Source: Anaerovibrio lipolyticus LB2005
GTDB lineage: Bacteria; Bacillota; Negativicutes; Selenomonadales; Selenomonadaceae
Direction of reading: 5' to 3'
Assembly (NCBI RefSeq): GCF_000621545.1
Contig: NZ_JHYA01000005.1
Span: 186,001 to 250,000 of the forward strand
Length of the DNA stretch: 64,000 nucleotides
Part shown: piece after piece, positions 54,186-61,437 of the stretch
How the letters are laid out: every line of letters begins with the position of its first letter
Numbering within the stretch: the first letter of the stretch is position 1
Translations under genes and position numbers: made by a program
Notes under the pieces: generated by a model
What the model was told of the DNA's origin: nothing
Databases searched by the model: none
What the model saw: the letters and a program-made list of their open reading frames with translations, nothing else

Positions 54186-55522
54186 GATATATCATTCCTC
54201 CAATATAAGAACATACTTACCTGATTATTATTTTGGGTAAAGGTGGCATAACCATGATATTTTTCCAAAAACATTTTCAGGGACACCATACCAATGCCAT
54301 GTCCTTCTCTGGTGGCACGGGGCAGTCCCTCCTCGTCAAGATCAATAGGCGTGGAGCATGGATTGGTTATGGATATTACACATTGATGGCCGTTATGTTG
54401 TATTTTAAGCGATATTTCGAGATTATTATACCCCTTTTCCTGCTCCTTGATGCAGGCCTGAAGGGAGTTTTCCAGCAGATTGGACAGCAATATGCTCAAG
54501 TCATTTTCATCAGTATTGAAATTTGCCGGCAGGTTTACCTTTGGAGTAAACTTTATTCCCAGCTTTTGGGTTCGGGAATTGTAAATGGAAATGGCGGTGT
54601 TGATAATTGGCGAATCAGAATATGAAAGAATGACGGCAGAGGGCAGCTTTTGCTCCTGCTTTACCAGAAAAGCCTTTATCTCGTCACCCTTTTGGGCATC
54701 AATCATATTAAGTAGTCGGTCATAGCTGGCAAGAAAGCTCTGACGGAACCGTTTTATCATGGTCTTGTTTTTTTCCAGCATAAGACGGTGCTCCACCAAG
54801 GACACCATCTCATTGGACAGCTGTTGATTGTCAATAAGCAGCAGCTTTTTCTCCTTGTATTGCTTTGCAGCGATTTGAACATAGTGATAACAACATAGGA
54901 AAACAAGGGGGAGGTAAAACCTGGACAATCGTTGCTCCCATGAAGATAACAGGGTATTGTCAATGGTCATAATTATGTGAGCAATGAAAATTGACAGAGG
55001 CAGACTGGCAATATAAAGACCAATATTTTTATCCCGAAAGAACTCATCAAGAGGCAGAAGCCGGGAGAAAATACGTCGCTCTATAGGAAGCAGCAGAACA
55101 AACAGCAGAATGTTTATTAAGGTGAAAAGCAGTGTAGTCAGTATATAATGCAAATCATTGAAAAAAATAATCAGGATAAAGCTGCTGAGGGTATAAAGGA
55201 AAAAGCTCCATATTCCGGACATTCCCAGTACAAAGATATGAAGGGAAATATGACGGGGGATAGCCAGAAGAAAAATAAAAAAATAGGGAATCCAGCCAAG
55301 AATGAGCAGGGTCTTATATGTAATGGTACTAAGAACTAAATCATTTAAAATGTTGTAATAAATAAAGCAGCTTAGGACGGCAAAGCCAGTAACTGAATAC
55401 CATAGGCGCTGGATATCCTCTTGGTTCATTTCTTTTTTAAACGCCAAAAATCTGAGATATGTATGAGCTACCTGGAGCACAGTTATTAAGATACATATTG
55501 GAATAATAAGATTATCCATCAC
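54179..55522 (-). CDS. AgrC-like sensor kinase with ATPase domain but Gln in place of the phosphoacceptor His
   Basis: 447 residues. About six to seven transmembrane helices (1-~215), coiled coil (~220-255), degenerate DHp region KNKTMIKRFRQSFLASYDRLL with Q261 where H (as in RHD) is expected, then a GHKL domain: N-box LSILLSNLLENSLQAC (~343-357), ITNPCSTPI, and G-box GHGIGMVSLKMFLEKYHG (408-425). So it can probably bind ATP but has no obvious own His to phosphorylate. First gene of a two-gene minus-strand operon; upstream control region has a 20-bp tandem repeat. Confidence 0.88.
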   Translation of the reverse strand: MMDNLIIPICILITVLQVAHTYLRFLAFKKEMNQEDIQRLWYSVTGFAVLSCFIYYNILNDLVLSTITYKTLLILGWIPYFFIFLLAIPRHISLHIFVLGMSGIWSFFLYTLSSFILIIFFNDLHYILTTLLFTLINILLFVLLLPIERRIFSRLLPLDEFFRDKNIGLYIASLPLSIFIAHIIMTIDNTLLSSWEQRLSRFYLPLVFLCCYHYVQIAAKQYKEKKLLLIDNQQLSNEMVSLVEHRLMLEKNKTMIKRFRQSFLASYDRLLNMIDAQKGDEIKAFLVKQEQKLPSAVILSYSDSPIINTAISIYNSRTQKLGIKFTPKVNLPANFNTDENDLSILLSNLLENSLQACIKEQEKGYNNLEISLKIQHNGHQCVISITNPCSTPIDLDEEGLPRATREGHGIGMVSLKMFLEKYHGYATFTQNNNQVSMFLYWRNDISC

Positions 55523-55560
55523 GAACCTCTTTAATAGAAATTAGCTTTTGATTGCTCGTT

Positions 55561-55580
55561 CTATAACAAAAAAGTTATAG
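55561..55580 (-). promoter_or_regulatory. Perfect inverted repeat in the leader/promoter of the sensor operon
   Basis: CTATAAC-N6-GTTATAG, an inverted repeat with exact 7-bp arms, 39 bases upstream of the sensor start. On the minus strand TTGACT (complement of 55587-55592) could be a -35 with this repeat over the -10 region. Could be an operator. Confidence 0.5.
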
Positions 55581-55600
55581 AAGAAAAGTCAATTGGTCTA

Positions 55601-55640
55601 AAAATCGACCACTTTTTGCAAAAATCGACCACTTTTTGCA
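55601..55640. repeat. Two exact 20-bp tandem repeats upstream of the sensor operon
   Basis: The unit AAAATCGACCACTTTTTGCA occurs twice in a row without mismatch (55601-55620, 55621-55640). It lies just upstream of the candidate minus-strand -35. LytTR regulators bind direct repeats spaced about two helical turns apart, so this is a likely binding site for the nearby LytTR regulator; that link is inference. Confidence 0.8.
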
Positions 55641-55679
55641 AAGTCGTTGAAATTGATTGAATATTTTTTTAAAATTAAG

Positions 55680-55720
55680 TTGTCTAGTGGGGAGAAAATA
55701 TTCTTCTCCTGAGTAGACAA
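55680..55720. promoter_or_regulatory. 41-base interrupted palindrome upstream of the lipoprotein gene
   Basis: TTGTCTA (55680-55686) mirrors TAGACAA (55714-55720) and an inner GGAGAA mirrors TTCTCC. It lies 45 bases before the lipoprotein start, in the divergent region. It may be an operator or a leader hairpin; it lacks a T-run for a terminator. Confidence 0.5.
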
Positions 55721-55765
55721 TACCATGATGGGAAATAATATTCAAGTTCAGGGAGGAAAAAGAAA

Positions 55766-56419
55766 ATGATGAAAAAATTGCTGGTAGGGTTGGTGGCTTT
55801 GATTGCCATTTTCGCTATCGCGGGCTGCGGCACGGAGAAGCCAAAGGACAGTGCCGACAAGGCTGTTTTAGGTTATTCTGAGATAATGGCCTATGGCGTA
55901 TCAGATAGTATGGCAGCAACTGGTATGACAAAGGCTCAGGAGGAGCAGATTCAGGAGGCAGTAATTGGCGATTTGCTGAAGGCTTTTGCTAAGTTCCCAC
56001 TGAATGATGCAAATGTTGAGGATATCACTGCTACATACATCACCAAGATGAAGGCAGCTATGCAGATTAAGACCAAGATTAAGACAGATGATGCTGAGCA
56101 TCCTGTAGTAGAGGTAACAGCCAATGTTCTTGATCAGGCAGGTGCTGCAAAGCTGGCTGAAACTAATGAGGATATTATTGCTCTTGGCGTTGTGTTGGGT
56201 GCCCTGCAGGCTAATGGCTATACTGTTGAGCAGTTCAAGCAGGATCCGGATTTCCAGAAGGCTACTCTGGAGTGCATTGAGAACTACATCAACGAGTTCC
56301 CACTTAAGATGGGGCAGACCTATGAATGCAAGTGCGAAATTGTAAAGGGTGACGATGGCAAGACGTATTGGGCTCCAGTTGATGTTGAAGGCCTGAAGAA
56401 GTTTGTAAATGGCTTGTAA
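55766..56419 (+). CDS. Lipoprotein of unknown function (DUF5105-like)
   Basis: 217 residues. Signal peptide LLVGLVALIAIFAIAGC with lipobox Ala-Gly-Cys (C21), then a mostly helical mature part with many Lys, Asp and Glu (AVLGYSEIMAYGVSDSMAATGMTKAQEEQIQEAV...). Layout and length resemble DUF5105 lipoproteins, without certainty. The mature part has two Cys in YECKCEIVKG near the end. SD AGGGAGG upstream. Divergent from the sensor operon and downstream of the repeats, so it may be in their regulon. Confidence 0.8.
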   Translation: MMKKLLVGLVALIAIFAIAGCGTEKPKDSADKAVLGYSEIMAYGVSDSMAATGMTKAQEEQIQEAVIGDLLKAFAKFPLNDANVEDITATYITKMKAAMQIKTKIKTDDAEHPVVEVTANVLDQAGAAKLAETNEDIIALGVVLGALQANGYTVEQFKQDPDFQKATLECIENYINEFPLKMGQTYECKCEIVKGDDGKTYWAPVDVEGLKKFVNGL

Positions 56420-56498
56420 TTTTGTTATTTTTTGAAAAACTGTCATGGTATGAAAAAAGGTAAAAAGGTGTTTTACGAATCGAGAGGAGATTATAATT

Positions 56499-56699
56499 AT
56501 GAAAAAGTTTAGTATGATTTTGGCAGCTATGGTATTTGCTTTGGGTGCTCAGATGGCTAGCGCAGCTTCTTTGGACTGTAACGTAACTTCTTCCAACTAC
56601 GCTTTAATGGATGAGGAAGTTGAGCTTATCGTTGATGAACCTGTAGAGTCCGGTGATGTTCTCGTGGACGAGGACGGCGACGTTTGGGTAGTTGAGTAA
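56499..56699 (+). CDS. Small acidic secreted protein
   Basis: 66 residues. Sec signal peptide KKFSMILAAMVFALGAQMASA with an AxA cleavage site, leaving ~43 residues that contain one Cys (SLDCNVTS), no Lys or Arg and many acidic residues (DEEVELIVDEP, DVLVDEDGDVWVVE). Good SD AGAGGAG. I recognise no family. Lies between the lipoprotein and the secreted peptidase, followed by a terminator. Confidence 0.75.
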   Translation: MKKFSMILAAMVFALGAQMASAASLDCNVTSSNYALMDEEVELIVDEPVESGDVLVDEDGDVWVVE

Positions 56700-56728
56700 A
56701 ATTTAACCTTCTTAATATTTTAAGTTAA

Positions 56729-56761
56729 GCACCTGCCAGTATTTTCTGGTGGGTGTTTTTA
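56729..56761 (+). terminator. Rho-independent terminator after the small secreted protein
   Basis: CACCTGCCAG / CTGGTGGGTG stem with a 6-base loop and five T. Confidence 0.88.
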
Positions 56762-56818
56762 TCGTATAATGTTAATGGAATCTTTTAGTTAGTGAATTGT
56801 ATAAATCGAGGTGGAAAA

Positions 56819-58825
56819 ATGAAGGTTGATATTTGGCGATGCTTAAGAAAATCGCTTATTCCGTTGATTGTTATGGTTGCCGTCATATTGACGGGATTGG
56901 GGTCCAATGGCTCTTATGAACGGACTTATGCTAATCCTTATGCTTATAATTCCAGTGATAACTGGGTGGTGTATTGGTATATTTGTGGCTCGGATCTGGA
57001 GACACAGTATGGTTCGGCCACAACCGATATAGAGGAGCTGTTGGATGTAAATCTTCCTCCAAATGTAAAGGTTGTTTTTCAGACCGGAGGAAGCTATGAA
57101 TGGCAAAATGATGTTATGGGGAATAATGTGATAGGCCGTTATCTCTACGATGCCAGTGGCCTGCATGAGCTTGAGATGGTACCCGATGCTGATATGGGGG
57201 ACAAGAGCACCCTTCAGAATTTTTTACAGTTCGGCAAGGATAATTATCCGGCTGATCACAGGGTATTTGTTTTTTGGAACCATGGTGGCGGCACCACAGG
57301 CGGTGTTTGCGTAGATGAGCGAACAGATAATTCCCTTAGTCTAAATGATATACAGAATGCCTTTGCAGGCGTATATGGTACATCTCAAGAGGCCCCACCT
57401 TTTGAACTGGTGGGATTTGATGCCTGTCTGATGGGTACCTACGATGTTGCAAATATGCTTAATGGTATATCCAGATACATGACAGCTTCTGAGGAAATTG
57501 AGCCTAGTAATGGCTGGGATTATGCAGGCTGGGTTAGAGCTCTTGCCCAAAATCCTTCCATGGATGGTGCTACTTTGGGCAGGTCTATTTGTGACAGCTA
57601 TATGATTGGCTGTGAGGAATATGGTACAGAGGAAACAGCAACTCTTTCCGTAGTTGATTTGTCCAGGGTTCCAGCTGTAAAATCAGCTTATGAATCCTTT
57701 GGCGTAGAAGCACTTGGTCAGGCCAAGAATAATCCCCAGAAATTTTTCTCCGACTTTGGACGTGATGCACAGCGGGCAGAAAATTATGGCGGCAACACCA
57801 GGGAACAGGGGTATTCCAATATGGTGGATCTTGGTGATTTGGCCTATAGGGCTCAGCATATTATGCCGAGGACAGCCCAACAGTTGATGAATTCTATTGA
57901 CAATGCAGTTGTATATAAGGTTCAGGGCGAATACCGTCGGAGAGGAAGCGGCTTATCCGGCTACTATCCTTATGATGGTGATGTGGATAATTATTCCAGT
58001 TATGTTGACCAGGATGCAGCTTCTTTTGCTCATAAATGTTTGTATTATTATTTGCTCAGTGGTGAATGGCCAGAAGAAGCGGATAATGTTTTGGCAGGCA
58101 GCAGCCTTGGAAATTCTGCTTTGCCTACTCCTCAGGCTACGTCCTTCCACAAGCTTTGTGATGTGTCTCAGCTGGAGGATACCCCTGTGAACATAGATAA
58201 TGATGGTATTTCCTATGTTTCTTTATCTGAGCAGCAGATGGATATGCTTTCAGCAGTTCATTGTCAGCTGGTATATATTGATGAAAAAGAAGATGTCTTG
58301 TTGGCCCTTGGCAGTGATTCCAATATAATCGGTGATTGGGACAGTGGTATTTTTAAGGACAATTTCTATGGTAAATGGCCAATGCTTGATGGACATCCTG
58401 TATATGTGGAAATCACCGCAGAGGAGGATGATTATAATATTTATTCCATTCCTATAAAGTTAAATGGTGTGGAATGTAATTTGCAGGTTTCCTATTCCTA
58501 TAACGATGAAAAATATCATATTATTGGTGCCTGGAAGGGTATAGATGATAATGGTATGGGTGATCGTCACTTTATGAAGCTAAAAGCAGGTGACACCGTT
58601 ACTACTATTCACTATGCTATGCCTCTTTCTTCTAACACAAATGAGTATGTTCCAGTGGAGGCTGAAACCTTTACTATTGGCAGTAACCCTGTATTTGATG
58701 ACGCTGAAACAGGGGATGGACTCTATGGCTATTTCTTCGAGTTTGTAAGTCCTACCGGTGACAGCTCCTTCTCACAGATGGTTCAGTTTACCATCAAGAA
58801 TGGGGAAATTACAACTGACGTTTGA
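56819..58825 (+). CDS. Secreted clostripain-related cysteine peptidase (C11)
   Basis: 668 residues from ATG 56819 (GAGGTGG upstream; the in-frame extension to 56792 lacks an SD). N-terminal hydrophobic signal (LIPLIVMVAVILTGLG). The C11 domain (~45-380) shows DNWVVYWYICGSDLE, catalytic His in FVFWNHGGGTTGG and catalytic Cys in LVGFDACLMGTYDVA, followed by EIEPSNGWDY. The C-terminal ~280 residues are beta-rich, probably a binding or prodomain-like part. C11 enzymes cleave after Arg or Lys and often self-activate. Monocistronic. Confidence 0.9.
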   Translation: MKVDIWRCLRKSLIPLIVMVAVILTGLGSNGSYERTYANPYAYNSSDNWVVYWYICGSDLETQYGSATTDIEELLDVNLPPNVKVVFQTGGSYEWQNDVMGNNVIGRYLYDASGLHELEMVPDADMGDKSTLQNFLQFGKDNYPADHRVFVFWNHGGGTTGGVCVDERTDNSLSLNDIQNAFAGVYGTSQEAPPFELVGFDACLMGTYDVANMLNGISRYMTASEEIEPSNGWDYAGWVRALAQNPSMDGATLGRSICDSYMIGCEEYGTEETATLSVVDLSRVPAVKSAYESFGVEALGQAKNNPQKFFSDFGRDAQRAENYGGNTREQGYSNMVDLGDLAYRAQHIMPRTAQQLMNSIDNAVVYKVQGEYRRRGSGLSGYYPYDGDVDNYSSYVDQDAASFAHKCLYYYLLSGEWPEEADNVLAGSSLGNSALPTPQATSFHKLCDVSQLEDTPVNIDNDGISYVSLSEQQMDMLSAVHCQLVYIDEKEDVLLALGSDSNIIGDWDSGIFKDNFYGKWPMLDGHPVYVEITAEEDDYNIYSIPIKLNGVECNLQVSYSYNDEKYHIIGAWKGIDDNGMGDRHFMKLKAGDTVTTIHYAMPLSSNTNEYVPVEAETFTIGSNPVFDDAETGDGLYGYFFEFVSPTGDSSFSQMVQFTIKNGEITTDV

Positions 58826-58847
58826 TAAGACTGCTGTAGTTTAATTA

Positions 58848-58898
58848 GGCTGTCAACTTGTTTAGTACATATTACTTAAACAAGTTGACAGCTTTTTT
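58848..58898. terminator. Strong terminator after the clostripain-like gene
   Basis: A 17-bp nearly perfect stem (GGCTGTCAACTTGTTTA against TAAACAAGTTGACAGC) with a 12-base loop and seven T. Confidence 0.93.
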
Positions 58899-58921
58899 GT
58901 GCATAGAAATATGCTATTAGT

Positions 58922-58961
58922 GATAATTAAATTTGACAATAATAACCTAAATAGTATACTT
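58922..58961 (+). promoter_or_regulatory. Promoter module of the B12-type ABC genes (copy 1)
   Basis: TTGACA (58933-58938) and TATACT (58955-58960), 16-bp spacer. The 40 bases 58922-58961 match 61004-61043 at about 32 positions, including all of both boxes. No riboswitch was recognised between this promoter and the ATPase gene. Confidence 0.75.
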
Positions 58962-59027
58962 AAAAACGTTGGATGATTATAACTTAAGTATGATTTTTTT
59001 ACAAATTTATTCGTTGCGGAGTAATTT

Positions 59028-59888
59028 ATGGAAAATATATTAAGTGCAAGAAGCATAACTACGGGTTATGATAAAAATATAATAATAACCAATGCTTCAT
59101 TTGATGTTGAACCTGGTGAATTTATTGGTATTATTGGCAAAAATGGTGCCGGGAAAAGTACCCTGTTGAAATCACTTAGAGGCTTTTTACCCTTGGTAAA
59201 GGGGAGTATTACCTTATTTGGTAAGGAGCTGAAAAGCTATTCACAGCGGGAGTTGGCAGTTCAAATAGCCTATCTTCAACAGCAGGTGGAAATGACCTTT
59301 GATTACACTGCCAGAGATATGGTAATGGCGGGAAGGTATCCATATAAGAAATGGTGGGAGCAGAGCAGTGATAGCGACACGGACATTGTGGATGCCTGCA
59401 TGCAATATACCGGAGTCATGGAGCTGGCTAATACACCTATCAGAGCCATGTCTGGCGGCCAGAGACAGCGGGTTTATCTCGCCAAGGTTCTGGCCCAACA
59501 GACCCACGTATTGTTTTTGGATGAGCCGGCATCTGGGTTGGATTTATTTTATCAGGAGGAGATTTTCCGTTTTTGTCAGGAAATGTGTAAATATGGCAAG
59601 ACGGTTATCATGGTGGTTCATGAACTGAATTTGGCGGCCCGATATTGCTCCAGGCTTATGCTGTTAAAAGAAGGGAACATCATTGCCGATGGCAATCCTG
59701 GGGATGTACTTACTGACGGACTGCTTACTGAGGCCTATGGGGTGGATATACGTTCCTTAATAAATAAGGAAACTGGCCATGTGGATATTTTTACGGTTCC
59801 TGCCCCTGATGATGGCAGAAAAAAAGAGCTTATTAAAACGATAATTGGTGACAGACACAATCACGGAAAGGCGGTAGCGTATGAATAA
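59028..59888 (+). CDS. ABC transporter ATPase, cobalamin/iron-complex type
   Basis: 286 residues, FecE/BtuD group. Walker A GKNGAGKS, QQQVEMTFDYTARDMVMAGRYPY (family-specific region), signature MSGGQRQR, Walker B VLFLDEP, HELNLAARYCSRLMLLKEGNIIADG. The C-terminal ~40 residues (TVPAPDDGRKKELIKTIIGDRHNHGKAVAYE) are basic and His-containing. Energises uptake through the overlapping permease gene (8-base overlap). Cobalamin is inferred from the riboswitch downstream; haem or siderophore is possible. Confidence 0.92.
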   Translation: MENILSARSITTGYDKNIIITNASFDVEPGEFIGIIGKNGAGKSTLLKSLRGFLPLVKGSITLFGKELKSYSQRELAVQIAYLQQQVEMTFDYTARDMVMAGRYPYKKWWEQSSDSDTDIVDACMQYTGVMELANTPIRAMSGGQRQRVYLAKVLAQQTHVLFLDEPASGLDLFYQEEIFRFCQEMCKYGKTVIMVVHELNLAARYCSRLMLLKEGNIIADGNPGDVLTDGLLTEAYGVDIRSLINKETGHVDIFTVPAPDDGRKKELIKTIIGDRHNHGKAVAYE

Positions 59889-60909
59889 TTATCATCACAA
59901 GCTCATAGCCGTTATTTTGTTTGTGGCTCTTTTGCTGGTAATCTGCACATCCCTGTCTGCAGGGCAATATGATTTGAGCTTTATGCAGGTGGTGGCGTGG
60001 TTTTTTCATAAAATGGGGCTTCCTTTCCTTGAAAATATTAATGTAACAGAGCAGCAGGAGGCTGTGCTGATGTTTATCCGTTCTCCTAGAACTGTAGTTG
60101 GGCTTTTGGTAGGAGCCGGATTGGCGGCCTCCGGGGCAGTGCTTCAGGGCTTGTTTGGTAATCCTCTGGCAGATCCTGGTATTATTGGTGTGTCCAGTGG
60201 TGCCACCTTTGGGGCCGTAATAGCAATTATTATTGGAATTAACAGTACCAGCCTTGTTGGCCTTCCGATATCTGCTTTTATTGGTGCAGTAATTGCGGTG
60301 TCTCTTACCATAGGTCTTGCCACAAGACATGGGCGTATACCCGTATTGACACTACTTTTGGCTGGTGTGGTGGTAGGAATGCTATTTAGTGCCTTGACAG
60401 CCGCCATGCTGACGATAATGGACGATCACAAGGTTCAGCAGTACCTGTTCTGGACCATTGGCAGTCTTGATTATCGCCGTTGGGAGCATGTATTTATGGG
60501 GGTTGTCCCTATAAGTCTGGGAATAATTATTATGATGCTTATGGCAAGACACTTGAATATTCTTGCTTTAGGTGAGGCAGAGGCCAAGGCAGTGGGGATG
60601 AATGTTACGAAATTCAGGCTTATTTTGCTTGCTGTGGCCACCATGACTACTGCCAGCTCTGTATGTATTACAGGCAGTATTGGGTTTGTAGGCTTGATTA
60701 TTCCTCACATGATGCGTATGCTGGTGGGACCAAATCATCGCCATCTGTTACCGGCAAGTATGGTGGGGGGAGCTGTGTTCCTGGTATTTTGTGATGCTGT
60801 GGGCAGAATGCTGCTTCCAAATAGTGAAATCAATGTTGGTATTATGACAGCTGTGTTGGGTACACCTTATTTTCTCTATTTACTGAGAAAGAATATGGAT
60901 ATACGATAG
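59881..60909 (+). CDS. FecCD/BtuC family ABC transporter permease
   Basis: 342 residues with about ten transmembrane helices. Landmarks: IRSPRTVVGLLVGAGLAASGAVLQGLFGNPLADPGIIGVSSGATFGAV, FWTIGSLDYRRWEHV, EAEAKAVGMNVTKFRLILLAVATMTTASSVCITGSIGFVGLIIPHMMRMLVGPNHRHLLPAS. This is the BtuC/FhuB/HmuU superfamily. Overlaps the ATPase gene by 8 bases. Confidence 0.93.
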   Translation: MNNYHHKLIAVILFVALLLVICTSLSAGQYDLSFMQVVAWFFHKMGLPFLENINVTEQQEAVLMFIRSPRTVVGLLVGAGLAASGAVLQGLFGNPLADPGIIGVSSGATFGAVIAIIIGINSTSLVGLPISAFIGAVIAVSLTIGLATRHGRIPVLTLLLAGVVVGMLFSALTAAMLTIMDDHKVQQYLFWTIGSLDYRRWEHVFMGVVPISLGIIIMMLMARHLNILALGEAEAKAVGMNVTKFRLILLAVATMTTASSVCITGSIGFVGLIIPHMMRMLVGPNHRHLLPASMVGGAVFLVFCDAVGRMLLPNSEINVGIMTAVLGTPYFLYLLRKNMDIR

Positions 60910-61003
60910 TTAATTATGCTCAAAAGGTATTTTTAAATTTAATGTATGATAATAAGTTAATAATGATTACATAAAGTTATTTTAATTAACAACTATTATT
61001 TCT

Positions 61004-61043
61004 GGTAATTGTAATTGACAATTATAACAAAAAGAGTATACTT
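61004..61043 (+). promoter_or_regulatory. Promoter module upstream of the cobalamin riboswitch (copy 2)
   Basis: TTGACA (61015-61020) and TATACT (61037-61042), 16-bp spacer, about 80% identical over 40 bases to the module at 58922-58961. Includes AATTGT/ACAATT inverted halves across the -35. Confidence 0.8.
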
Positions 61044-61083
61044 TTAGTTGTTGTTTAATTTTAATCAAAATTTAATAAAACTG

Positions 61084-61245
61084 AAACAGGTGCCGTGAGG
61101 CTTAATAGAGAAGCTGGTCAAGTCCAGCACGGTCCCGCCACTGTAAGAGGAGCGAAGCTATAGAATGTGTCACTGGGTTACGGTTAATGTAATCTGGGAA
61201 GGCGTGTAGCAGAGCTATGAATCAAGTCAGGAGAACTGCCTGTTT
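61084..61245 (+). ncRNA. Cobalamin riboswitch
   Basis: Classic B12 element: P1 strands AAACAGG (61084-61090) and CCTGTTT (61239-61245), GGTGCC at the 5' side, the conserved GTCCCGCCACTGTAA block (61132-61146), GGGAAGGCG (61196-61204) and AGTCAGGAGAACTGCC (61225-61240). It should switch off downstream genes (binding protein, TonB receptor) when cobalamin is bound. It lies after the permease and ATPase genes. Confidence 0.93.
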
Positions 61246-61310
61246 ATAAATCACCGTTTTGACCTGCGAGCGACAGGAAGGGGATTTAAGGTTAGTATGC
61301 TTTTTATCTT

Positions 61311-61350
61311 GCTTTTCTGCCATTATGGCAAGAAAAGCTATTTTTTTTGT
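61311..61350 (+). terminator. Riboswitch-associated terminator 1
   Basis: GCTTTTCTGCC / GGCAAGAAAAGC stem with one bulge, loop ATTAT, followed by eight T. Fits a transcriptional expression platform for the riboswitch. Confidence 0.85.
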
Positions 61351-61357
61351 GCGTTTT

Positions 61358-61387
61358 AAAACGGTTCTGTTTTTCCTAACCGTTTTT
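61358..61387 (+). terminator. Riboswitch-associated terminator 2
   Basis: AAAACGGTT (61358-61366) and AACCGTTTTT (61378-61387) form a second hairpin with T-run 8 bases after the first. ACCGTTTT at 61253-61260, right after the aptamer, is complementary to its 5' arm and could act as anti-terminator. Confidence 0.7.
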
Positions 61388-61437
61388 CTATTTGTGCTTT
61401 GTTGTTGTTCGTCAAGGATAAACAGGGGAGTTATTAC

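Noticed and set aside
55601-55640. CRISPR-like repeat
   Set aside because: Two adjacent 20-bp copies with no spacer and no cas genes; better explained as a regulator site.
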